DNA of 64,000 bases, taken from the NCBI GenBank assembly GCA_963682005.1, contig OY820914.1, positions 2,914,001-2,978,000 of the forward strand, in the 5' to 3' direction. A model generated the notes under the pieces. It did no database searches. It worked only from the letters and a program-made list of their open reading frames with translations, and had not been told where the DNA came from. This DNA comes from CAIYUC01 sp963682005. Lineage in GTDB: Bacteria; Bacteroidota; Bacteroidia; Bacteroidales; FEN-979. Made by a program: the position numbers and the translations under genes. The number at the start of each line of letters is the position of its first letter. The stretch's first letter is position 1. Shown piece by piece: positions 7,638 through 14,923 of this stretch.

Positions 7638-8801
7638 ATGAGTAAGCGAATTACAAAAAGAGATTTTTTGCGTTACGGTGCAATGGGATTGACAGCTTCA
7701 GCCGTCGGAGGCAGGATTACAAATCTCATAGCCGGAAAAGGCGACAACAATGAAGGAATCATGCCATCCGCACCTGTCGGAGGGTTATGGAAGTGGAGCA
7801 AAGAGTCACCCTACTCCGTTGAAACGGCCAAAGGAATCCGTTGCCAGATCTGCCCGAACAATTGTATCCTGAAAGAAGGCCAGGAAAGCATTTGCAGAAC
7901 CCATGTGGTGAAAGACGATAAGCTTTATTCGATTGCCTATGGAAATCCCTGTTCCGTTCACGTTGATCCGATTGAGAAAAAACCCATTTTTCATTTTCTG
8001 CCATCAACACGGGCATATTCAATTGCAACGGCAGGCTGCACCCTCGCATGCCTGAATTGCCAGAACTGGGAAATTTCACAGGAAAGCCCCAAAAACACGC
8101 AGAATATTGATTTGCTTCCGGCAAAAGTTATTGAAGAATGCGTGAGCAACGCCTGCCGGTCAGTCGCCTATACCTATTCCGAACCCGTTGCCTTCTATGA
8201 ATATACCTTTGATACGGCAAGGCTGGCAAAGGCAAGGGGTCTTAAGAACCTGATGATCTCCAATGGCTATATCAACGAAAAACCACTCAGGGACTTGTGC
8301 AAATACATTGATGCAGCGAACATCAACCTGAAGTCCTTCAGCGAGGAAACCTATGCAAAACTAAACGGAGGCGCCCTTCAGCCGGTACTGAACACCCTGA
8401 AGACAATGAAAGATGAAGGGGTTTGGCTTGAGATTACTAACCTCGTCGTTCCATCGTGGACAGATAACATGGACATGATTTCACGAATGTGCGACTGGCT
8501 GGCAAAAAACGGATTTACCGACAATCCACTGCACTTTTTACGATTCTTCCCGTTGTATAAATTGAAAACCCTTCCCTATACGCCACAGGCTGTTCTTGAG
8601 AAAGCCCGGGAAACCGCAATGAAAGCCGGCCTGAATTATGTTTATATAGGCAATGTCCCGGGAACGGCATTCGAGAACACCAACTGCCCGAAATGCAAAA
8701 AACCCGTCATAGAACGCAAAGGATTTACCATTCTTTCAAACAACATTCGCAATTCCACCTGCAAATTCTGCGGCACAAAGATCGCCGGCGTCTGGAGCTA
8801 A
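7638..8801 (+). CDS. AmmeMemoRadiSam system radical SAM enzyme with Tat-like leader
   Basis: The 387-residue protein has the radical SAM cluster motif C134-x3-C138-x2-C141 (in G-C-T-L-A-C-L-N-C), which coordinates a 4Fe-4S cluster to cleave SAM. An extra cysteine group near residue 70 (C-Q-I-C-P-N-N-C) and a C-terminal C-P-K-C ... C-K-F-C pair look like metal ribbons. This layout matches the radical SAM member of the AmmeMemoRadiSam set, related to pyruvate formate-lyase activases. The N-terminus (K-R-D-F-L-R then a hydrophobic stretch) resembles a twin-arginine signal with Lys-Arg in place of Arg-Arg. I chose ATG 7638 over the in-frame TTG 7632 just before it. Export of a SAM-dependent enzyme would be unusual, so the leader could also be a membrane anchor. 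Confidence 0.9.
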   Translation: MSKRITKRDFLRYGAMGLTASAVGGRITNLIAGKGDNNEGIMPSAPVGGLWKWSKESPYSVETAKGIRCQICPNNCILKEGQESICRTHVVKDDKLYSIAYGNPCSVHVDPIEKKPIFHFLPSTRAYSIATAGCTLACLNCQNWEISQESPKNTQNIDLLPAKVIEECVSNACRSVAYTYSEPVAFYEYTFDTARLAKARGLKNLMISNGYINEKPLRDLCKYIDAANINLKSFSEETYAKLNGGALQPVLNTLKTMKDEGVWLEITNLVVPSWTDNMDMISRMCDWLAKNGFTDNPLHFLRFFPLYKLKTLPYTPQAVLEKARETAMKAGLNYVYIGNVPGTAFENTNCPKCKKPVIERKGFTILSNNIRNSTCKFCGTKIAGVWS

Positions 8802-8811
8802 CAATGCTGTT

Positions 8812-8846
8812 CGCCATTGGCTTTTGGCCATTATCCATTAGCATTT
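8812..8846. repeat. Degenerate heptanucleotide array (5 x 7 bp)
   Basis: Five imperfect units around GGCCATT follow the radical SAM stop. The pattern is close to the reverse complement of the AGCCAA-type array at 827-868, so it is probably the same family in the other orientation. Confidence 0.55.
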
Positions 8847-8904
8847 AACCCCAATTTACACCTTGATATTTAACCGTTTAAATTGGTTTATACAAAATAA
8901 TATC

Positions 8905-9004
8905 CAGCATCCAGTATCCACTATCCACTATCCGACAATCCCTCCATCTCACTATCTCATTATCTCATTATATCATTATCTCATTATATCATTATCTCAC
9001 GTTC
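8905..9004. repeat. Compound array switching from 7-bp to 8-bp units
   Basis: Four 7-bp units (CAGCATC, CAGTATC, CACTATC twice) pass through two irregular units into seven 8-bp units based on TCATTATC. The array extends over the stop codon of the convergent endonuclease gene at 8992, so the last residues of that protein are encoded by repeat units. The first unit is identical to the unit inside the uvrD insertion at 34426-34460. Confidence 0.85.
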
Positions 9005-10092
9005 TCCCAAACATCCAGGTACACCGGCAGATGATCCGAAAAGCCCGCGGTGTATTTTGGCCCGGTATACGTTCTCTTCAGTTTCGATCCGAGGAATTTT
9101 GTGTCGTCATCAAGCAGAAACCCGGAATGAAAAATATGTGCATTTTCCGCGGAAGTGCTGAGTCCGCTTTTACTTCGGACCATGGACCCTGAAGCGATAA
9201 ACTGATCAAACACCGACCACCTGCCCTGGTATTTGATGGTTCCAATCTTCATGTCAGGCAACTTTGATGACATCAGATTTATCAATGAACCGCCTTGCGG
9301 TGCATTAGTATCCTTCTCTGCCTGTAAGACCTTGTTCAAGCTTTCATTTTCCGGCTCATCATTAAAGTCACCCATGATAATGATGCTTGACAAAGGTCCG
9401 GCTGACAAGATCGAATCTGTTTTGCTTTTCAGAACACTGGCAACATAGTTTCGCCTGGGAGCCGATTCTGCCGCCCCGCCTCTTCTTGACGGCCAGTGAT
9501 TGATGAACACATGAATCGTATCGTCAACCGTCAGCAAGGCTTTAACATAAAGAATATCCCGGGTCCTCACCGTAGTGTCGAACGGAAAGCGGATCCTGAC
9601 CGGTGCCGAAAACAATACCTTAACGTGTTCCGGCCTGTATATCATCGCCACATCCACACCCCTGACATCCGGCGAATCATAATGAATGATCCTGTAATGA
9701 AAGGATTTGAGAGGGGTATCATAAATAAGCTTATTCAGGACATACCTGTTCTCGATCTCACACATTCCTACAATGGCCGGAGGCTCCCATTCCCCGACTG
9801 CCAGGATCAGCTTAGACAGGTGAAGCAGCTTTGCCTTGAATTTACTGTATGTCCATCTTTTTACACCCCCGGAAGTAAATTCCTCATCCGATCGGGTCGT
9901 ATCATCATAAGGGTCATATAGGTTTTCAACATTGTAAAACATGATCCTGACAAATTGACCAGTTTTCAATGGAATTTTTGAATTGGCATAATTTTCGGTA
10001 TATGCTTCAGTGGAAATTTTAAGATCTTTCTGGCCGTGACAATAAATAATAGAAAGGGCCAGGGCACAAGTAATGGTAATTTTTTTCGTCAT
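8992..10092 (-). CDS. Secreted endonuclease/exonuclease/phosphatase family protein
   Basis: This 366-residue protein has the EEP fold motifs: F-Y-N-V-E-N-L near the start, an acidic G-M-C-E-I-E-N, I-N-H-W-P-S in the middle, M-G-D-F-N-D-E-P (metal and general acid residues) and the closing S-D-H-L-P-V catalytic His. Family members hydrolyse nucleic acid or lipid phosphodiesters in a Mg2+-dependent way. The start at 10092 gives a clean signal peptide (M-T-K-K-I-T-I-T-C-A-L-A-L-S, ending near C-H-G-Q), so the enzyme is probably periplasmic or secreted; an upstream in-frame start at 10152 would spoil this signal. The stop codon lies inside a tandem array. The substrate cannot be assigned. Confidence 0.85.
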   Translation of the reverse strand: MTKKITITCALALSIIYCHGQKDLKISTEAYTENYANSKIPLKTGQFVRIMFYNVENLYDPYDDTTRSDEEFTSGGVKRWTYSKFKAKLLHLSKLILAVGEWEPPAIVGMCEIENRYVLNKLIYDTPLKSFHYRIIHYDSPDVRGVDVAMIYRPEHVKVLFSAPVRIRFPFDTTVRTRDILYVKALLTVDDTIHVFINHWPSRRGGAAESAPRRNYVASVLKSKTDSILSAGPLSSIIIMGDFNDEPENESLNKVLQAEKDTNAPQGGSLINLMSSKLPDMKIGTIKYQGRWSVFDQFIASGSMVRSKSGLSTSAENAHIFHSGFLLDDDTKFLGSKLKRTYTGPKYTAGFSDHLPVYLDVWENVR

Positions 10093-10146
10093 AATGGTAC
10101 AGATTATTGTAAAGGAATAAATGATACTGACCGATAAAATTTGAAA

Positions 10147-10173
10147 ATTCATAATTCACACTCATCATTCATA
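10147..10173. repeat. Short heptad array upstream of DUF2905 and endonuclease genes
   Basis: Units ATTCATA, ATTCACA, a 6-bp CTCATC and ATTCATA again are followed by ATTATCG. This is the shortest and most decayed member of the array family. Confidence 0.5.
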
Positions 10174-10216
10174 ATTATCGGTAAGCATTAATCGGTCGAA
10201 ATCAAAAAGGTAATAC

Positions 10217-10441
10217 ATGAATGTCATTGGAAAATATATTTTTTTTACTGGTGCGATCCTGGTCGTTGTAGGGTTTATCCTTTGGATTTTCGGCGATAAG
10301 CTTGGATTTCTGGGCAATCTGCCCGGAGATATTCAGGTTAAGAAAGAGCACTTCTCTTTTTATTTTCCTGTAACAACAATGATCCTGATAAGTCTTGCAA
10401 TAAGCATTGTAGTTTGGATTGCTCGAAAGATCTTTGAATGA
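10217..10441 (+). CDS. DUF2905 family small membrane protein
   Basis: A 74-residue protein with two membrane segments (about residues 7-25 and 50-68) joined by a loop with G-D-K-L-G-F-L-G-N-L-P-G-D-I. That G-x-L-P-G-D-I loop is the hallmark of the DUF2905 family of small inner-membrane proteins of unknown function. It is the usual length for the family. The neighbours (a divergent endonuclease and a downstream htrA) do not suggest a role. Confidence 0.85.
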   Translation: MNVIGKYIFFTGAILVVVGFILWIFGDKLGFLGNLPGDIQVKKEHFSFYFPVTTMILISLAISIVVWIARKIFE

Positions 10442-10545
10442 TAGGGTGTCAAGTGTTAACAAAATTTAACACCAACAACGATACTATACCTTATGTAGAA
10501 CCGTTTTAAGTAAAACTTTTTAAAATCCTTAGGAGTTAGAGCGAT

Positions 10546-11985
10546 ATGAGAAAAATTATTGGGATCTTTTTAATTGCAGTTGCTGGAGGTGCAGTTGCCT
10601 TAGGTCTTTACAGGATAATAGAGAAGAATGAAAGACCTTTTGTGTATTCCGCTGATAATAAATTGCCTGTCCGTCAGGCAAGTTTTTCACCGAATGCCGG
10701 ATTTAGCCTGCCGGATTTTGAAGTGGCAGCCTCTGTATCGGTGCCGGCTGTAGTTCATATAAAGACAGAATTTCAGCGGAAGAGTAACGTATATGACGAT
10801 TTTTTCAACCTGTTCAATTATTTTGGCAATCCGATGCCGGATCAGCGTTCAGATACATACACGGCCATGGGTTCAGGAGTGATCATTTCACCGGATGGAT
10901 ACATCGTTACAAATAATCATGTTGTCCAGGATGCAGATAAGATTTCAATAACACTGAATGATAAGAGGGTATATAAAGGCACTATTGTCGGGGCTGATGC
11001 AGGGACTGACCTTGCAGTTGTGAAGATTGACGAAAAGAACCTTTCCTATCTTGTATTCGGGAATTCGGATGAGGTAAAAGTCGGGGAATGGGTTCTTGCA
11101 GTCGGTAATCCGTTTAACCTGACTTCCACTGTTACGGCGGGCATTGTCAGTGCAAAAGCAAGGGACATAAACATCCTCGGTTCGCAGGGGGCGGTTGAGT
11201 CGTTCATTCAGACAGATGCCGCAGTAAATCCCGGAAACAGCGGCGGAGCCCTTGTCAACACAAAAGGGGAACTCATCGGGATCAACGCTGCCATTGCATC
11301 CGGCACCGGCAGTTTTGTTGGATATTCATTTGCAATTCCTGCAAATATCGTAAAAAAGGTGGTGGAGGATTTCATCAAGCTCGGAAAGATTGAACGGGCA
11401 TATCTTGGGATCTATTATAAGGAGATTGATGCCCAGTTTGCCAAGGATGAAGGCCTGCCAAATGTAAATGGTGTTTACCTGGATGATGTGGTGGAAGGCG
11501 GAGCTGCCCAGAAAGCGGGTATTAAGAAAGGCGACGTGATCCTTCAGATCAACGACCTTCCTGTTAATTCAAAATCTGAACTTCTGGAGATCGTGGCACA
11601 ACACAATCCCGGGGATAAAATAAGCGTTAAGATTGAAAGAGAAGGAAAAATACTGGATTTTCCCGTTGTCCTTCTAAGTGAGAGTGCGGTTACGACAGCT
11701 GATAATGGCAACCAGATGATCATTTTGGGCGCCACATTCCAGCGGGTCAATCAAAATGAAAAGAATCGTTTCCATATCGATGACGGATTTAAGATCACTC
11801 ATCTTGGGAACGGAGTGTTGAAAAATGCAGGGATCAGGGAAGGCTTTATTATTACAGCCATTGACAGACAAGTCATACATTCCACCCAGAACCTGAAGGA
11901 TGCCCTTACGACTAAGAAAGGAGGCGTGTTGATCGAGGGTGTTTATCCGAATGGCTTGCGGGCTTACTACGGTATTGGATTATAA
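10546..11985 (+). CDS. HtrA/DegP-type periplasmic serine protease
   Basis: The 479-residue protein has one N-terminal hydrophobic segment (about residues 4-21) and a trypsin-like domain with the triad H125 (T-N-N-H-V-V), D155 (G-T-D-L-A-V-V) and S232 (G-N-S-G-G-A-L). Two PDZ domains follow, about residues 285-380 and 390-475. HtrA proteases degrade or refold misfolded envelope proteins and are induced by envelope stress. ATG at 10546 is preceded by TTAGGAG, an unusually clear purine-rich site for this genome. The gene stands 85 bp before rpoD on the same strand. With several type IX and TonB exports nearby, an envelope quality-control role fits, but this is inferred from the family. Confidence 0.95.
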   Translation: MRKIIGIFLIAVAGGAVALGLYRIIEKNERPFVYSADNKLPVRQASFSPNAGFSLPDFEVAASVSVPAVVHIKTEFQRKSNVYDDFFNLFNYFGNPMPDQRSDTYTAMGSGVIISPDGYIVTNNHVVQDADKISITLNDKRVYKGTIVGADAGTDLAVVKIDEKNLSYLVFGNSDEVKVGEWVLAVGNPFNLTSTVTAGIVSAKARDINILGSQGAVESFIQTDAAVNPGNSGGALVNTKGELIGINAAIASGTGSFVGYSFAIPANIVKKVVEDFIKLGKIERAYLGIYYKEIDAQFAKDEGLPNVNGVYLDDVVEGGAAQKAGIKKGDVILQINDLPVNSKSELLEIVAQHNPGDKISVKIEREGKILDFPVVLLSESAVTTADNGNQMIILGATFQRVNQNEKNRFHIDDGFKITHLGNGVLKNAGIREGFIITAIDRQVIHSTQNLKDALTTKKGGVLIEGVYPNGLRAYYGIGL

Positions 11986-12070
11986 ATAGATTGATCAGAA
12001 TCCCATATATCATCTGCCAGGTCTTCTCTGTTACAAATTAAGTAGTTGAATAATTAGAGAGGAGAAAATT

Positions 12071-12934
12071 ATGAGACAATTAAAAATATCCAAATCAATA
12101 ACAAACCGCGAAACTGCATCGCTCGATAAATACCTGCAGGATATTGGGAAAGAAGAATTGATTACACCCGAAGAGGAAGTTCTGCTTGCCCAGAAAATCA
12201 AGACCGGCGACCAGGCGGCATTGGAAAAGCTTTGCAAAGCCAACCTTCGTTTTGTTGTATCTGTTGCAAAACAGTACCAGAACCAGGGATTGAGTCTGCC
12301 GGATCTGATCAATGAAGGAAATCTCGGGCTGATTAAAGCCGCACGGCGTTTTGATGAGACCAGGGGATTTAAGTTTATTTCCTATGCTGTGTGGTGGATC
12401 CGTCAATCGATCCTTCAGGCTTTGGCAGAACAGGCAAGGATCATTCGGTTACCGCTGAACCAGGTCGGATCACTCAGCAAAGTCAATAAAACTTCATCAA
12501 GGCTGGAACAGCGTTACGAACGGACGCCTTCTGCGGATGAGATCGCAACCGAAATGGAGATCTCTGAAAAAAAGGTGGAAGAAACACTGAAGATCTCTAC
12601 ACGGACGATCTCAGTTGATGCACCGCTCGACCAGGATGAGGATCTGAAATTCCTCGATGTCTTCATTGCGGATGATATTCCCGGTACTGATGAACCCCTT
12701 ATACGGGAATCACTTGCCAGGGAGATTCAGAGGTCGCTCGCGACTTTGACGGAAAAGGAAAGAGAGATCATCAACCTGTTCTATGGGATTGGAGTGCCTC
12801 ATAGCTATACACTCGAGGAGATAGGTGATATGTTCGACCTGACCAGGGAACGGGTTCGCCAGATCAAGGAAAAAGCCATACGAAGGTTGAAGCATTCCTC
12901 AAGAAGCAAGTTGCTGAAGGCATACCTGGGGTAA
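12071..12934 (+). CDS. rpoD: Primary sigma factor RpoD (sigma-70, short Bacteroidota form)
   Basis: The 287-residue protein carries sigma regions 1.2 to 4.2 with no long region 1.1, as in the Bacteroidota primary sigma factor. Visible landmarks are D-L-I-N-E-G-N-L-G-L and Y-A-V-W-W-I-R-Q-S-I in region 2, and E-R-V-R-Q-I-K-E-K-A in the region 4.2 helix-turn-helix. This factor recognises the TTTG / TAnnTTTG promoters found in this window. The start ATG 12071 follows GAGAGGAG and gives the typical opening M-R-Q-L-K-I-S. It is likely the housekeeping factor rather than an alternative sigma because it has all of regions 2, 3 and 4. Confidence 0.95.
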   Translation: MRQLKISKSITNRETASLDKYLQDIGKEELITPEEEVLLAQKIKTGDQAALEKLCKANLRFVVSVAKQYQNQGLSLPDLINEGNLGLIKAARRFDETRGFKFISYAVWWIRQSILQALAEQARIIRLPLNQVGSLSKVNKTSSRLEQRYERTPSADEIATEMEISEKKVEETLKISTRTISVDAPLDQDEDLKFLDVFIADDIPGTDEPLIRESLAREIQRSLATLTEKEREIINLFYGIGVPHSYTLEEIGDMFDLTRERVRQIKEKAIRRLKHSSRSKLLKAYLG

Positions 12935-13096
12935 GTTGGAATTGCTCTAAATTGCAGCATAATGTGTCCTGGTGCAAATTGTGAAAATTCACAAAGGTTG
13001 AGTGGATAAGGAGATTTCCGTAGTTCGCATGAACACGGATGATATATATCAATCTGCCGGATGACCTAAAACAAGATTTCCTGTCGGGAATTGATA

Positions 13097-13104
13097 TATC
13101 TTTG
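13097..13104 (+). promoter_or_regulatory. Predicted -7 element for the orphan gene at 13143
   Basis: TATCTTTG matches TAnnTTTG and lies 38 bp upstream of ATG 13143. It makes the earlier TTG at 13131 unnecessary as a start. Confidence 0.4.
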
Positions 13105-13142
13105 CATCATCAATTTGTGAACGTCTGAATTTGCATAAGAGA

Positions 13143-13508
13143 ATGATCATTACCCGAAAAAGAAAAGTTTTATTTTTCCTGCCATGGGCATTGGCAGCTT
13201 TCCTTATTTGTACGGGCTCACTGATCAATTTTCACCAGTATAAGATTTGGCATAATCCATTATTGCCCCAGTTGGTGATCCACAAAAAGGATCTTGAAAA
13301 AACACCGACCGATATCGTACTGGAAAAGATCCGGTTTGACAAAAACCTCCTTGATCTTCATTTTGTAAACGATAGTTATATTTCCGAAGGAATTTATTCC
13401 GGTGTCTTTTCAGCTCAGGAGTATCATTATCCGCCGGGTTCATGCATGGATGAGGATCCCCTCGCATTTTTAGTTTCTCACGGGCTAAGAGCCCCTCCAT
13501 TGGTCTGA
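13143..13508 (+). CDS. Hypothetical membrane-anchored protein
   Basis: I do not recognise this 121-residue protein. After a basic N-terminus (R-K-R-K) it has one hydrophobic stretch of about 20 residues (F-F-L-P-W-A-L-A-A-F-L-I), then a soluble tail with an acidic, aromatic middle. A consensus -7 element lies upstream. The last 15 codons contain a GGGCT-AAG-AGCCC hairpin (13482-13494) and a proline-rich end, so the C-terminus may be eroded or belong to an inserted repeat. It could be a small anchored envelope protein or a spurious reading frame. Confidence 0.45.
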   Translation: MIITRKRKVLFFLPWALAAFLICTGSLINFHQYKIWHNPLLPQLVIHKKDLEKTPTDIVLEKIRFDKNLLDLHFVNDSYISEGIYSGVFSAQEYHYPPGSCMDEDPLAFLVSHGLRAPPLV

Positions 13509-13643
13509 TCAGGCCGGTTTTTAAATAACATATTTCTTTCTTTTAAGAAGAGCAGGCCTCTTTTCAGGATTCATGATCTCGGGAATTCCCCGTTTCAGGT
13601 TTTACCTGTATTTTCAAACATTTACAAAATACAAAGCATTATT

Positions 13644-14921
13644 ATGAAGACAATGAAAAAATCTTTATTCCCTTCTGTCCTTTGTTCCATCATCGCCCTG
13701 ATCACCTTTAATAGCTCAACGCTTTATGCCCAGGACCCATTGACACCTGTCACCATAACCATGTCTGCCGGGTATGCCAACGAAATATATTACAGCATGG
13801 CAAACGGTACTGTTAAGGTCAGCCCCCGCAATTCATGGGATATCGCCTTCAGGACAAAAAAATTCAGCTCAAGCATTCTTACAAATGACGGCTCCAATGT
13901 GATATTGTTTACCTATCCCAAATCAGACACCACCGGTTGGGATAATATGGATACGACCGGCTTTTACTCCTGGACACCCATGTATAACGACCCGGATAAC
14001 TGGGAAAACGGAGCATTCAGCAGGAATGCACTTGAATACCCCGACTATGGCTGGGGCAAATACAACTCTGTCAACCATGATATCGTCGGAGATTCATTGT
14101 TCCTTATATTGCTTCAGGATGGAAGCCTGAAAAAGTTCTGGCTCCAGCGAAAAAAATCTGTCGAGGATATATTCATTTTTAAATATGCAAACCTCGACGG
14201 TTCTGATGAGCAGCAGGTATCGCTTGATCTGAACCCCTTTATCGACAAGGATTTCTATGGTTTCTCATTTGCCACAAATGCCGGTGTGGATTACCAGCCG
14301 CTGAAAGCAGACTGGGATATCCTGTTCACAAAATATATGTCTCTTCAGACGGGTGGAATACCTTATCCGGTCGTGGGTGTTCTTAACAACGACGGCGCAT
14401 TGGCCAATTCGTTTCACCCGGTGTCACATGCGTATAATGATTGGTGGATAAAACCCTGGGATTCGCTGCGATCACCCATCGGCTGGAGCTGGAAATATTA
14501 TGATTTTGGTGCAAATGCATGGACAGTACCTGACACCACCGTCTATTTTATTAAAACGTTGCAGTCGGTAACGTATAAGATGTACTTTACAGCCTTTGAA
14601 GGAACGACGACCGGGTTGATCAGATTTAACAAGGGCATTGCCCCTGGCCTCGGAGTCGAGAATGTTTCTGCTTCTTCCGGAAATCTGTCGGTTTGGCCGA
14701 ATCCTGCCACGGATCGGATCCACATCGATTATAGAGGTTCTTCTTCCGGATCGCTGGTCACGCTTTCCGACCTTGAAGGTAGGGTTATCAGGAGGGAATC
14801 ATTGCAGTCAGGACAAACAAGTATTTCCATCAATATCTCAGGGTTTGCATCCGGGTCTTACCTGGTAACAGTATCAGATCCGTCGGGGACTTCGGTTAAA
14901 AAGCTTATGATAACCCGGTAA
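13644..14921 (+). CDS. HmuY-family protein with T9SS sorting domain
   Basis: The 425-residue protein has a signal peptide (residues 1-29, ending Y-A-Q), an HmuY-like beta-rich domain (about 35-330, with S-W-D-I-A-F-R near the start) and a type A C-terminal sorting domain (about 348-425: W-P-N-P-A-T-D, then G-S-Y-L-V-T-V and a basic end). HmuY proteins bind heme outside the cell and pass it to a TonB-dependent receptor. The sorting domain means export by T9SS with anchoring on the cell surface. It is 2 bp upstream of the receptor gene and so heads a three-gene operon. Heme as ligand is inferred from the family; no axial ligands were identified. Confidence 0.82.
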   Translation: MKTMKKSLFPSVLCSIIALITFNSSTLYAQDPLTPVTITMSAGYANEIYYSMANGTVKVSPRNSWDIAFRTKKFSSSILTNDGSNVILFTYPKSDTTGWDNMDTTGFYSWTPMYNDPDNWENGAFSRNALEYPDYGWGKYNSVNHDIVGDSLFLILLQDGSLKKFWLQRKKSVEDIFIFKYANLDGSDEQQVSLDLNPFIDKDFYGFSFATNAGVDYQPLKADWDILFTKYMSLQTGGIPYPVVGVLNNDGALANSFHPVSHAYNDWWIKPWDSLRSPIGWSWKYYDFGANAWTVPDTTVYFIKTLQSVTYKMYFTAFEGTTTGLIRFNKGIAPGLGVENVSASSGNLSVWPNPATDRIHIDYRGSSSGSLVTLSDLEGRVIRRESLQSGQTSISINISGFASGSYLVTVSDPSGTSVKKLMITR

Positions 14922-14923
14922 CC

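Noticed and set aside
8905..9004. Possible CRISPR array
   Set aside because: Units are 7-8 bp with no spacers between them, and no cas genes are nearby.
10500..10545. Promoter for htrA
   Set aside because: No TAnnTTTG match was found in the 45 bases upstream; only an A-rich stretch and TTAGGAG are visible.
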